Positions 12,703 to 24,192 of a stretch of DNA of 63,305 nucleotides are shown here, piece after piece (within the stretch, counting starts at the first letter, position 1; each line of letters begins with the position of its first letter). The notes beneath the pieces were generated by a model. That model was given only the letters and a program-made list of their open reading frames with translations, made no database searches and was not told where the DNA came from. Origin of the DNA: Trichinella spiralis (Eukaryota; Nematoda; Enoplea; Trichinellida; Trichinellidae); assembly GCA_000181795.3 (NCBI GenBank), contig CM012954.1, positions 4,572,136-4,635,440 on the forward strand, in the 5' to 3' direction. Both the position numbers and the translations under genes were made by a program.

Positions 12703-12771
12703 CGACAGCCAAAGGAGCATAAATCTAACACTATCTCAACATCCATGCACACACTCTGCAACTGTGCATAA

Positions 12772-12781
12772 NNNNNNNNNN
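12772..12781. other. assembly gap (10 N)
   Basis: Ten Ns joining the two copies of the duplicated segment. The fixed round number suggests an unknown true gap size. Confidence 0.99.
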
Positions 12782-14014
12782 TCGAAGAAGGATATCTATA
12801 TAGAGTTCATCGACTCAACTGAATTTATTAACATGCTGAGGCGTGACGGCGCGATTCCTATCAGTGTACTCGTCATAACAGTGATGTTGGTGAATTGAAT
12901 TGTAAGTGCTGTTTTGTACGTCCTAGCTTTATATTCAATGACAGTTTACATGAATTACAACATTAACATGCGGTAGTATATGAGCAACTTGCCGTGCATA
13001 CTGACAATTTCATGAAATTGCTTATATTTTGATATTTTATTTTCAGCAATAATTAGTTTATAATATATGAATTTTCCTAATAAATATTTAAATAACTTAA
13101 TACATTGATGATAAACGTAAACATGATATTTAACACAAAATATATTTGGTCTTGATAAAGCATGATCTAGTTATGTCGAGCAATTATAAATTCGATATTT
13201 ATTTTCAGCAACATCATGATGTCATTGAAATTGAAAAATGTAACTTACAGAAAGAATTGTCTTTTCACCATTTGGAGAAACCTTTTTTGAAGAGTTGTAT
13301 AACGTGATTTGCCATTTTGAATAAAAATGATGATGCTTGTCAGACGTCCTTTGAAAACGTTTTCCATTCTGATGTTGCTGGAAAACATCCGCCTATAAAT
13401 ATTTCAAGTCAACCTCACAAGAAGATTAAGTTCATGAATTTTTAAAGAATCGAAGTATACGGAACATGCACCTCGATGAGTTATACATTATGATTAATAT
13501 TTCGTTTTCTTTTCGTAAATAAACATTTGCATGCAACTTATGCTAAACATATAGTGCGCTTACTTTGTGTTATAATCAGAAAACAATTTCCGCGACCGTA
13601 GATGCAAAATCACACAAACAACGAGAAATGAGATAGAACTTTACAATACTAACAATAATATTGCTTCGCACATCTAGAAGCCATTGTATTCCCGAAATAT
13701 AGTTTAAGTGTTAAAGCGAAAGTTTGTTCAAACTATTTCATCTCTCTGTGTTAGGCGCGTCTCGTTAACATGCAAATTTTTATGCGTTCGTTGCCTTGCT
13801 GTTTGTTTGTTTAGCAGCTATAGCTCTCCACAAGTGTTAGCTTTTAATGTATGTGAAATTGCTTTTGATATAATTTTTTCAGCAATTCCGTGATCTTCAT
13901 TGGTGGAGAATAGCATAATTGTTATTATTGTAATGTTGTATCAGGCAAATTTGCCTTTAGTGAGATTTTAGATTCACAGTCGTGAAAACTTTTCTTTGCT
14001 TAACGTAATCAAAA

Positions 14015-14070
14015 GTAGGCGAGGTAAAACTTGTTTACCATAAAATGTACGCAAATTTTTGTTCGCCTAC
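14015..14070. repeat. inverted repeat / hairpin in duplication copy 2
   Basis: Twin of the hairpin at 8371-8426, with one T-to-C change in the left arm. Confidence 0.6.
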
Positions 14071-16617
14071 TATGTATACGCTTACTTCGCTTCTGATTCA
14101 ATGGTTATTGGCTTAGCATAACTAACAGAAATGGTAACACAATGCAAATATAATATGAACATGAACTGTAATAATATGAAGAGTATTCAAATTTAAAATG
14201 CTGCATAAAAATGCACAGTAATATTGAGTGTAATGTATAATAACGGTATCGTTATTCATGAGGTATCGAGAACAGTGTCACTAGGGGTGACAACTTTAAA
14301 TGTCTTTTGTGGTCAGAGTGTACGATTCGCCCTGAATCGACATCCTAAGTGAAAAACAAAAAGGAAGGCACTTTGGTTTCGAGGATGAGAAGCCTAAAAT
14401 CCAAGTAATGCGGTAGTGGTGGGGAATAAGGGAGGCGGAACGGCAGGGTAGTACGGATACGGAACGGATAGTGTAGCCAACGCAACCAAGAACTTTTTGA
14501 GAAACAGAAAATCTGCAGAAAAGAGAAAGGCAAATCTGGACTTTAGGACTTGCCGCGGAAAATCTCTTCTTTAAAAAACAAGGGAAAATGCAAAACAGCT
14601 TCCCCAACTCAATTGCGCAGGCAGAACGCAACATCTCCTATCACCTGGAGACACCGGAAAACACCAAGTTCCCACGCTTCTTGGGTTGGGGGGGGGGGGA
14701 GGAGATACAGCATAGTCTCACCCACCTTTTCTGCGTCGAAATCATAGGCTTTGCTCCACTTCAGAATCCAGAAACCTGTACTCTGCCTGTCTAAATATTA
14801 CAGGAAGAGCAGTGATTCTTCCTTCGGCATGGGAAGGAAGTTTGGCGCTCCAAGGTGGGTCTCTTTTTGGTCTCTCAATTCTCCTCCTGCTTTATGTATT
14901 TCATGTCCCACTAAGAGCATGTTTGCCGTTTCACAGAGCTTCATTGGGATGCGCATTCAACAGATATAGAGATGACAGTCACAGATTCATTGCTGCGCTG
15001 TGGGAAATACCTCAGTGTGAAATAATAGCCGTGTTTCATGTTGAAAATAAAATGCTGCGCTTACGGAAATCAACTAGTTTGCACCACTGGGAACTGTGTA
15101 TTATGGAAAATTTCTGGCCTGTGGAAAATAACCCGTTGCGGTGTAATGGACGCAGCGCATGCCAAAAACAAAGTCCTGCTTCCTACAAAACAACCCTGTA
15201 CGAAGTGATGGCACAAGCTGAAATTGGAACTAACGACGATATTATAATACTGCTAGCAAGAATAACGTTTTCAAGTTCAATTTTTTATTGATAGATTTTG
15301 TTTCATACTTTAAATGAAGAAGGGTTACAATCTGAACTGCTTTAATAAAAACATTTGCTTAGAAATATTACTGATATGAATTTATAATATTACTGAAAAA
15401 ATCTGACTTATCAATTCAAGTTAACAATGTTTCCGATTTTAAGAATGAAAATGATTATTTATAACGAAATAATTGATTTTAACGCATTAAAATACAAACG
15501 TAGTCGCTGGGAAAAAGGGAAAAATTTATAAACATTACCTTCAAGTGGTTTTGTTCAATGGTGTTGATATGGTTTTAGTAGAAAATATAAAATGCACATT
15601 TTATGGAATGATCAAAATCAGTGAGTTGAAAAGTTCTACATTTGAGTAGCAAATGTAAAGCACGTCATCCCATTCGATCGATCACTGAGAATTGAAAATG
15701 ACCACGCCAACGAAAGTGGCTACGTTTATAATAAATAATACTGAATAAGCTGTGTTCAATCTGAAATTGATTGGTTGTAGTCCTGTTGACTGCTGATTGG
15801 TTAATTATTCCGTATGTTGCGTGGCTAAAGCTTTGTGGTTCCGTATTGTAAAGCTTTCTTTATATATAATACGCAAAAAGAAAAATAAACGCCTTCTTCG
15901 TGCAAATACAACTGCACTTACTCGTAACTAATCGACATTATCAGTTAATTATTTCATATAGGCTCGTGCGAAGAAGCTTCATGCAAATCAAATGTTTGCT
16001 CTCCCCCCGGCACTTGTCGTATCATAATTATATTGAATAACATGAATGTAATATTTTTACAGTTGGAAATTTGCATTTCGTTCCTACAATTGGTTTGGTG
16101 GGAGAAAGCTTTATTGTTAAAGATAATCTATGGGATTTTTTTCTAATAATAAGCAATCATCAAAGTAATACTTTCGCGAATCATCGCATAAGCAGTATAT
16201 ATATATGTATGCATATTTTCTTTGAATCGAATTTTAATATTGCATCATTTGCACAGACTTTATCATTGTAATGTTTCAGTTTGTTTTATTTTGTTCAATT
16301 TGGTGCTTTAACCAACTGGCTTCGACTGATTATAAAAGTATAATTATTTTAAGATAAAATTAGAATTATTAAAATTAAATAAATAAAGCTTCGTAAGAAG
16401 AAGTGAAAGCGGAAGTCTTGTTAAATACCTATAATGGGAGAAAATTTTGAATTAAAGTCGTTTCTTTTATAATTAACCGACAATTTACTTCATTTGAACT
16501 AATCAGTCAAAAAGTGCATTTAAATCTTCCATGCTTAACTGAAAAGCTAGCTGGCTAGCTAGCTAGCAAGCTGCTAACTGAGTTGATCAAATGGAAAGCT
16601 TCAAATGTTTTACGTCA

Positions 16618-16632
16618 CTGCTGCTGCTGCTG
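16618..16632 (+). repeat. (CTG)5 microsatellite upstream of tropomodulin copy 2
   Basis: Five CTG units where copy 1 has ten. A palindromic GCTAGC cluster lies just upstream in both copies. Confidence 0.9.
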
Positions 16633-16876
16633 CTTGTTGCTTCTTTTGCTTCTGCTAAAAGAAACAAGTTGCTGCGAATGAGTAAAGAGAAAGAGGGGGA
16701 AAACAATTTTAGCAAAACATCCCAACAGCATACGTTAATTTCGTAAACTTGCTAGAAACCGGCAGAGAAAATATTTCAACTTGGTGTGCAAGTCTGGGTG
16801 TGCGTGTGTGTCTTTCTTTGCGTGCTTTCTTGCTTGCAAGCTAGAGCAAAAGAAAAAACAAATAAATATTACAACG

Positions 16877-18373
16877 ATGACTGAACAAGATGCAAAATTA
16901 GGCGAAAATGATATTATTTCGGATGAAGATTTCGAATCCATGCTGAACGCTTTGGGTTCTGAAGAAAATGAAGAAAATATCTCTGAATTATTAAGTAATT
17001 ATTAGAATCTTTTTTTTCACATTTTGTTTGTTCTGTTTAATGTTGTAATTTCTTGAACATCATTTTAGAAGCGATGAATGAAAACCGAATAATAACATGG
17101 GAAGAAGCTGAAACTATTATAAATGGTAAACAATCTTTTTGTTAATTTTAAGATTTTTGATTTTTTTGGAAAATAATTATCACACTGCAACAAACATTTC
17201 ATGTGAACATTTTCTTCATCATAATTATTATGAATATCAGGAGGAGAATTGATTCGTTTTCATATTCTCCGCAGCGAACTTACTTACATATTCAATCAAC
17301 TGAAATTGCTGCTTGATTTCGCTTAAAAATAACTATAAAGTATTTATAAAAACACCCTTTTCAATTTTCTTGAAATGCTATTCTTAAATGCAATTTAAAA
17401 AATTTTATCCTACTACTAGGAAACATTATTATGCTCACTCATTCGGTTTTGGGCCTGAGTTTAAAATTTTTAAATTTATTTAACTGTAACAAATTTTGTT
17501 CAGATAGTGAAAATAAAGTAATTCGTTGTGGCTTGCCTCCGCAAGTACGCCCCAACGATCCAGATAATGCTACGGATGTCGATGCTTGCATATCGAAATT
17601 ATTAGCCAATGATTCCAGTTTAACGGAAATTAATCTGAATAATATGAAGGTATGTTGAAAAAAGATGTATAATCAAAATTGAACGATTGGCCTTTTGTGA
17701 GCATTTCAGAGAACACCAATACCTCAACTTCAACGATTAATTTCAGCAGTTAAAGATAACACGGCTTTGAAAAAACTTAGCCTTGCAAACGTTGCGCTGA
17801 GCAATGCAGCTGCGGAAGTATATTCACTTTTCAAAACTAGCTTTGCACAGATGCTTATAAAAATTTATGCAGTATTTTATTTTTCAATTTTTAGCCAATA
17901 TTAGAAGTGCTTGAAACGAACAGCACATTGAAATCTCTAAATTTGGAAACGAATTTTCTGTCCGGTGATTTTCTCGCCAAACTTTTTCATGCTGCTTTGA
18001 AACTGCAAACTTTAGAAGAAGTTAAAATTGTTAATCAAGTGAGTAAAAAATAATGGAAAAACTGTTTTTCTTTAATTGTATTTTTTTAAATTTTTATCAA
18101 TGTGATAATTTCTAGAGTCCTACGTTTAGTACTGAAGCAGAAATGGACATCATGAAAGCAATTTTTGAAAACAAAGGCCTCCTGAAAGTTAGCATAGATC
18201 TACGACATCCTGAAGCGCGAAGCAAAGTTTCCCAAGCAATGCTACGAAACTGTGAACTGCGTAAATAAAATGCATATACAATTAACTGAATTTGCTCAGC
18301 ATCACATGTTTCTGAATTTTCAGGAAGAAAGCAAAGATTAGCGAACAGCCAAAAGGAAGCAATAAAATCTTAA
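16877..18373 (+). CDS. tropomodulin-like protein, duplicate copy 2 (intact)
   Basis: Exons: 16877-16994, 17069-17125, 17504-17649, 17710-17817, 17895-18038, 18116-18260, 18324-18373; 768 nt, 255 residues. Expected to bind the pointed end of actin filaments. Seen: an acidic N-terminal ~60 residues (DEDFESMLNALGSEE) without the canonical tropomyosin-binding helices, then the family's leucine-rich-repeat cap with LNNMK, LSLAN and LNLETNFLSG motifs and a basic C-terminus RRKQRLANSQKEA, comparable to the RKRR tail of vertebrate tropomodulins. A polyadenylation signal lies at 18419-18424. The short length suggests pointed-end binding through the LRR domain only. Exon sizes 108, 144 and 145 nt are shared exactly with the neighbour at 19309-22035. 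Confidence 0.9.
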
Positions 18374-18418
18374 ACACTATCTCCACCATCAATGCACAAC
18401 CAACTCTGCAAACTGTGC

Positions 18419-18424
18419 AATAAA
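18419..18424 (+). terminator. AATAAA polyadenylation signal, tropomodulin copy 2
   Basis: AATAAA 46 bases after the stop codon. Confidence 0.7.
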
Positions 18425-19308
18425 TTATTTATCATCATTAATTAGAAATTTTTCTTCAAATTCTGAACGAAAAGTGATTCGAGTAAAAAATTTTTCATAA
18501 ATCTCAAAATATTAAAATGCTATAATAGAAGAAAATTTGTTTTCGCGTGAAAAAATGGTTAAAAAAAACAAAAATGGATAAGGGAAAAATATACAATGCT
18601 ACTAAATAAATATCATGTTTGTTATTGCTGGTGGAAAAGTTTCTCTTGATGTGCGCAATATAACATGGATGAGATAAAACAATGAATGTTCAGCAATAAT
18701 TTGCTGAACATCCTGCTTTAAAATTTAAATATATAATTGCAAAGAATTGTCAATACGGAACGTTTAGGAACAGATAAAAAAAATGGCTTACATAAAATGT
18801 TCAAATATAAATATAATGATAATAAAATAAACAGCGAAAAACAATTTGCAATTCTAATTGGCTGTTTCAAGAAAACAATGCCACACAAAAACCCAGATGA
18901 ATACACAGATATATATATATAATCTATATTAAAAAATGGAAGTCAAAGTTCAAGAAGATGGATTATAATTTGAATTTGAAATGTCGCTTTTGTTGAGTAT
19001 AGTAATCAATAACAGTAGATACTTTTTGAAATAATGGATATTGTAAAGAAATGAAAAGAATTTTTCAATTGTTCAATTCACTGGTATGCATATCACAATA
19101 AAACAGAGATTTGTCTTACTTCTGCAAAGATGCTAATATTTGTCTTTTTCCAGTTGTTTACGTTCGTGTGCAGGGTATGTACCTACGTTTGACGTTGCGA
19201 CAAACGTTGCGCATATTCTTCAACTGCGAGTGAGATGATGAGTGAAAAAGGTTCTTCGCTCAATTTGAAGTTCAGTCGCTGCCATTGCGCAACATCCGAA
19301 TCACTGGC
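18425..19308. other. intergenic, no gene seen
   Basis: A+T-rich spacer between two tropomodulin genes, probably containing the promoter of the third. Short frames at 18718-18922 on both strands look like composition artefacts. Confidence 0.5.
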
Positions 19309-22035
19309 ATGGCAGGCGTTGCCCAGCCAACATCCACTTTGGTACCAAAATTGAAGTTACGCTCTGAAACGGGTTGGATAAAAGAAAATTCAAAAAATAC
19401 AAAAATATCTCCCACTTCTTCGAATCCTTGGACTGAAATGATAAAATCCAAATCTACACCAGCATCTAAAGCTCAGATGGACAAATCTACAAACATGGAA
19501 ACGTCGTCACATGTGCCTCAATCGAACAATACTCACGACAAAAAAAACACTCGACGAAACAGTGTGGTTTTTTCGCTTAGAATTACACAAATTACATTTG
19601 TATTTTATAGATGCAGATTCTGAAAATAGCAAAATGCCAATGCAAGCTGATAAAAAGGAGAAAAACCAAATTAGCGACAGCTCATCATCATCATCAATGA
19701 GACAGTGTAAAACAAAGGTGCTGAACGAGTTGGCAGAAGTATTCGCTAAACGACGAATCCCAGAATCGTGTACAGTTGTAGAAAATACACCAACAGAGAC
19801 CCCAACTTCTAATCAATCCAACAGTATATTATGTATTATATATTATTATTATTATTAATAAATGTTTACGTGCATTTTATAGAGACAAAAAGTGAACAGA
19901 CTTTCAACTCAACTGAGCCAACAAAACAGACTAAAAATATGCAATCAAAAGTATGCTCAGAAATGGAAAGTGTTTTTGCCAAACGTAGAGCAATGACAGA
20001 TGCTAATAATGAAGTCAATAAAGAGACGACTAGTCCTGCAAAAAACGTGCTACCCAGTGAACTTCATCATGGTGAAGAAAAATTGCAAACCCCAAGTAAG
20101 TGGCATTGTAGTTTTTTCCATCCTTGTTTTACTTTTCGTACAGTATTATTCATCAACGAATGATATGCAAAAATAAAATAAATAAATAACTGATTGATTA
20201 AGCGATTTTAAAACTGATAAAAAGTTTCAATCATTTCGATTTATGCTTTTTAATTGTTCACACAATATTGTGTTCACAACTGAAACTGATACCTGCACGG
20301 ATGAATATATTATTACGTCAATGAATGTTCTGGAAAAATTTTAAAGTTCAAACATAAACAAATAAATCAAACATCCGTTTTTATACGCATAAATCGTTGA
20401 CATCAGTGCTCAATGAAGCTTTTTACTTCAAGAAGCTGTTTTCAAAATTGTTTTTATTATTACATGCCATTCTGAAAAGCAGCTGATACTGATGATTTCA
20501 TACGACTTGTCAACAGCTCTGCTATTTACTAAAACCTTTCGCCGAACTTTTCTCCTCAAACAATGTTTTTTTTTAATATTTAAATAAATATATCCATTCA
20601 TATTTAACATTTTTTAAAAATAACTCGAAAATTTTAAAATATCATTTATACATATTACACGTAAAAATAACTTCATGCCGTTAATGATGAAAAAAAACAG
20701 AATATTATTAAATCTGAAACAACATTTCTCAAACAGATGATGATAAATAACTTTGTAGAATTTCAAAAATTGTTTCTAATTGAAAAATTATTACCGTATT
20801 ACCGTACTTTCAGAAGAACTGTATGAAATTTATCAATCAAAATGGAAAGAAGCTGAAGAATTTGAAGGTATATTTACACAGTACAACACAGACAGATAGA
20901 TGAAGACAAAATCAAACTGATCAATGTTTCAGATCCGGAAGTGGTCAAGTGCGGTCTTCCGGATGTGAAACGCCCAAGTGAACCTGAAAATGATACCGAC
21001 ATTGGCCAGTGCATCGTGGATTTGCAGAACAATAAAGAAAGTGTGGTTGAAATTAATGTGAACAACATGAAGGTGTGCCAGTTGATGTGAACCGATGAAA
21101 TGGCATAAATTAATTATTATTTCACAAAAACTTTTTTAGAGGACACCAGTATCGCAAATACAAAGCTTAATTAAAAGCATACCATACAGTCAACATCTTA
21201 AAAAACTTAGCCTTGCAAATTTAGCATTAAATGATCATGATTTGGAAGTAAGTATACTTTTTCTTTGAATATTCAAAAATTGATCAAATTCTGATATTTT
21301 AAGGCAAAAAATAATATCAATATTTTCTCTCAGTATCTGAGAAGTTTTAATAAATAAATATATATATACGAAATAGAAGGAGAATTTGAATTTTTATTTT
21401 TTAAATTCTACTTCTTAGAGAATATCTTCTACTACTAAAGTACGAATTAACTTATCAACAGATTTTTGCATGCAGAACAGAACAGAACAGAACAGAAAAC
21501 AGCTAGTTTCCATAAGCATAGAGATAAATGAGAGAATTTTCCATTTTGAAATTTTTTTTTTCAGCCTCTGCTAGAAGTGCTGCGACAAAATACAAGTTTA
21601 GAAGTGCTGAATTTAGAAACGAATTATTTAAGTGGAGAATTTCTGGCTCGCCTGTTTCAAGCTTTACTCGAAAAGCAAACGTTGACGGTTGTTAAAGCGG
21701 TCAATCAGGTAATAAATAAAAAATGGTGGAAAAAAAATTTTCAATAAACAATTCAACAATCCGATTATCATTTTCAGAGTCCCACGATAAGTAATGCTGC
21801 TGAAAAGGAAATAACAAAAGCAATCTGGCAGAACAGAGCGTTGATCAAAGTGAGTCTGAATCTGAGAACCGCCGAATATCGACGTAAAATTGAAAACGCA
21901 CTAAGTCGAAACGCGGAATTGAGTAAATAATTTAAAAAAAAATTGTTCAAATTAAATTTGAATTTATATTAAAATTTTATTTTTTTTCTAGAACGTTTGA
22001 GAAGAAAAATGGAATCAATGAACATTCAATCTTGA
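19309..22035 (+). CDS. tropomodulin-like protein with long disordered N-terminus
   Basis: Exons: 19309-19561, 19611-19823, 19883-20095, 20814-20867, 20933-21072, 21140-21247, 21565-21708, 21778-21922, 21992-22035; 1314 nt, 437 residues. The C-terminal ~190 residues form the tropomodulin LRR cap (VEINVNNMK, LKKLSLANL, LEVLNLETNYLSG) and should contact the actin pointed end. The N-terminal ~240 residues are Ser/Thr/Lys-rich and likely unfolded. They contain a twice-repeated motif, LNELAEVFAKRRIPE near residue 129 and CSEMESVFAKRRAMT near residue 187, each in its own 213-nt exon of the same phase. The first ATG in the open frame was chosen; an earlier 5' exon is possible. It is a diverged paralogue of the two upstream genes, with the same phase pattern in the LRR exons. 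AATAAA at 22041-22046. Confidence 0.82.
21476..21498 (+). repeat. (AGAAC)n microsatellite
   Basis: Four to five tandem AGAAC units inside an intron of the tropomodulin-like gene. Confidence 0.8.
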
Positions 22036-22040
22036 ATTCA

Positions 22041-22046
22041 AATAAA
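22041..22046 (+). terminator. AATAAA polyadenylation signal
   Basis: AATAAA six bases after the stop of the tropomodulin-like gene. Confidence 0.6.
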
Positions 22047-23164
22047 CAAAAAAGACTAAAATGTGTATCTCTGAGACATTTTTTAAAAATTTTTTGTAGT
22101 TGTTTTTTCAACTGAAGTTTCCTTTTTTACAATCTTACAGACGGAATATTTTCCGCTGCTCTTTATTTTTATTCCTTCAATTTGATTATTTATGTTATAT
22201 GCTTATTAATCTAGCGAGTCCAATCTAGCCCACATGCTAGTAGTGATTGTATTGAACAATTCATTAAATAGTAAAAACTACAGATTCCAAAAGAGATTGC
22301 TAAACTGAAACACGAACGTCAAATATTTACATCTACAATACATTAAGAAAATTGCAAGAGAAAAAAACATTAATAATAAATAATGCTGAACATGTTTGTT
22401 CATTTCAGCCATCACGTTATACGTTATACGAAATCTTCTTTCAAATTTTCACAAGACTCTATTTGTATCATCATCAATGCTTTGGTAATTAATTGATTAA
22501 AATTAAAAATTTCATACATTTTCCCTTACATGCGACACTCTTTTTGCAGACAATGATAATTCTATTTCTAATCATATTACCGAAGTGAAATTATTCTAAA
22601 TTTGTTGTAATTTTATAACTTTTAATATGATACCTTTAGTATAATGATGAATTTAATTAATAATAAAAATGTAGAACTAAGCACTGGAAAACAAGTCTAA
22701 TTTCGTGTCCTTCGTAACTGAAGCAACCAATCGGTAAAATTAAATCAAAAAGATACACATACGTAATGAATAATGTATTAATATGCACCAAAAAAAGAAT
22801 ATATATTAAACTCATTTTAATATACTTCCGCTGGGTGTTAAATTAAAAAATTTCATAATTAACTTATTAATAAAAGAAATAATTTCTAAAAACGTATTCA
22901 GCGTGTATACATTGACGTATTGCCATTTTCCATTATATATCATTAATAAGTCACATTCTTAATGTTTGTCACTTCAATATTTAAACAAAAATTTACTACA
23001 TATATATCAAATTAAAAAATTGTTTTATACAACTGGCTTCATATCATGCATGAACGAATACATTTATACACAGATCCACCCACCCACCCACACACACACA
23101 TTTAAATAAATGAAAAAAATACATCTTTTTCAAAATGAAGAGATTGTTTTTCAAATAAAAATAA
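22047..23164. other. intergenic, no gene seen
   Basis: Convergent spacer between the tropomodulin-like gene and the receptor gene. Contains a CCCA/CA microsatellite around 23080-23100; nothing else recognised. Confidence 0.5.
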
Positions 23165-23170
23165 TTTATT
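23165..23170 (-). terminator. AATAAA (minus strand) for the receptor gene
   Basis: TTTATT on the plus strand, nine bases past the receptor stop codon on the minus strand. Confidence 0.5.
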
Positions 23171-23178
23171 TTTTTTAT

Positions 23179-24192
23179 TTAGGTGTGTAAATCACGATTG
23201 ATGACAGCCGTGTTGTTCAAAAATGGACTGACAACATCGTGTCGAAAAAGTAATTTTTTCACAGTAGTTCGAAATTCTTCCGAAAGTAACGTATAGACAA
23301 TAATATTTCCCGCGACAAGCAACGATACCATCGTTCTATAAATGATTTTAATAATTACAATCAGATCGCTATTTTTCGTAATCGAAGCAGTGATCAAGCA
23401 CACTCTACTGAGAAGCTGTGAAATGATCACCAGCGTTGTAATGAGCACGAGCATTTTCAACCGTTGCATTTCAGCGGCGTGCTTCAAAAAGAACAAATTC
23501 AACAATCCATTTCTCCTGTAGCGAATTAATTTTCTCCTCATGAACAATACAATAAACACGTTGATGCAGATTACCAAAATGCACAAAAAGAAATTCACAT
23601 AACAATATCCACACCCCAAATATCCACTATGCGGGCACAGTGCATTATCACAAAATACATAAGTTGACGACGCGAAGCTTCTTTCATTGCTTTTGATAGT
23701 CATATCGAAAGCTTGAGTCAGTGCTGTCATGTATTGGATTACAATGAAACATAAGCTTATTTTCCATCTCGTGAATGGAAAAAAATTCATCGGAAAGCAA
23801 GTATGCAAAGCATTTTCAATTGTTAACAGAAAAATATTGTACAAAGCATTGTTGATGACGAAAATCATCACAGCGACATACTTGCAACACATTCCCATCT
23901 TCAAGCACTGACCAACAAGTGCCACTTTGACTTGCCAAACTCCAAATGCAATTATACAACATCCGGATATGAAATCATTGAAAACACTGTTCCATATCAA
24001 AATTGAAAGACTGCTTCTCAATTTCATTGTTGTCAACAAAATTGTGAACGTCACTGAACTTGTGAACAAGCACAAAATTCCAATAGCGACCAACAGGCTA
24101 CCAGTGATATACTGCACTGTCCAGATGTTCTCGCTGGATAATATTGTTCTTTTCACATTCACATCGCAAAGTACTGTTGTTACATTGTCCAT
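23179..24192 (-). CDS. orphan 7TM receptor, nematode rhodopsin-like
   Basis: One uninterrupted reading frame of 337 residues from ATG at 24192; an upstream in-frame TTG is less likely the start. Seven hydrophobic segments are visible, beginning near residues 28 (YITGSLLVAIGILCLF), 60, 95, 145, 195, 250 and 290. Segment 7 ends GNIIVYTLLSEEFR, a loose NPxxY followed by the EFR seen after helix 7 in many nematode receptors. Cysteines at the top of segment 3 and in extracellular loop 2 could pair. The usual DRY after segment 3 is replaced by ENA, so it is a divergent member; peptide or chemosensory ligands are both possible. An intronless receptor among intron-rich genes suggests retroposition or intron loss. 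Confidence 0.75.
   Translation of the reverse strand: MDNVTTVLCDVNVKRTILSSENIWTVQYITGSLLVAIGILCLFTSSVTFTILLTTMKLRSSLSILIWNSVFNDFISGCCIIAFGVWQVKVALVGQCLKMGMCCKYVAVMIFVINNALYNIFLLTIENALHTCFPMNFFPFTRWKISLCFIVIQYMTALTQAFDMTIKSNERSFASSTYVFCDNALCPHSGYLGCGYCYVNFFLCILVICINVFIVLFMRRKLIRYRRNGLLNLFFLKHAAEMQRLKMLVLITTLVIISQLLSRVCLITASITKNSDLIVIIKIIYRTMVSLLVAGNIIVYTLLSEEFRTTVKKLLFRHDVVSPFLNNTAVINRDLHT

Larger units (their letters stand above)
7138..12771 (+). repeat. 5.6-kb tandem duplication, copy 1
   Basis: Copy 1 matches 12782-18420 at an offset of about 5.63 to 5.64 kb with very few substitutions across intergenic DNA and the whole tropomodulin gene. It ends at a run of 10 Ns. The final ~90 bases before the gap carry many one-base deletions relative to copy 2, mostly in doublets and homopolymers, as expected of a poor contig end. 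Either a real recent duplication or two alleles laid end to end by assembly. Confidence 0.95.
12782..18420 (+). repeat. 5.6-kb tandem duplication, copy 2
   Basis: Second copy of 7138-12771. The first ~60 bases after the gap differ more than the rest, again suggesting a contig end. Other visible differences are CTG length, G-run length and sparse substitutions. The 3' end continues into unique sequence, so this copy preserves the intact end of the tropomodulin gene and its AATAAA. Confidence 0.95.
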
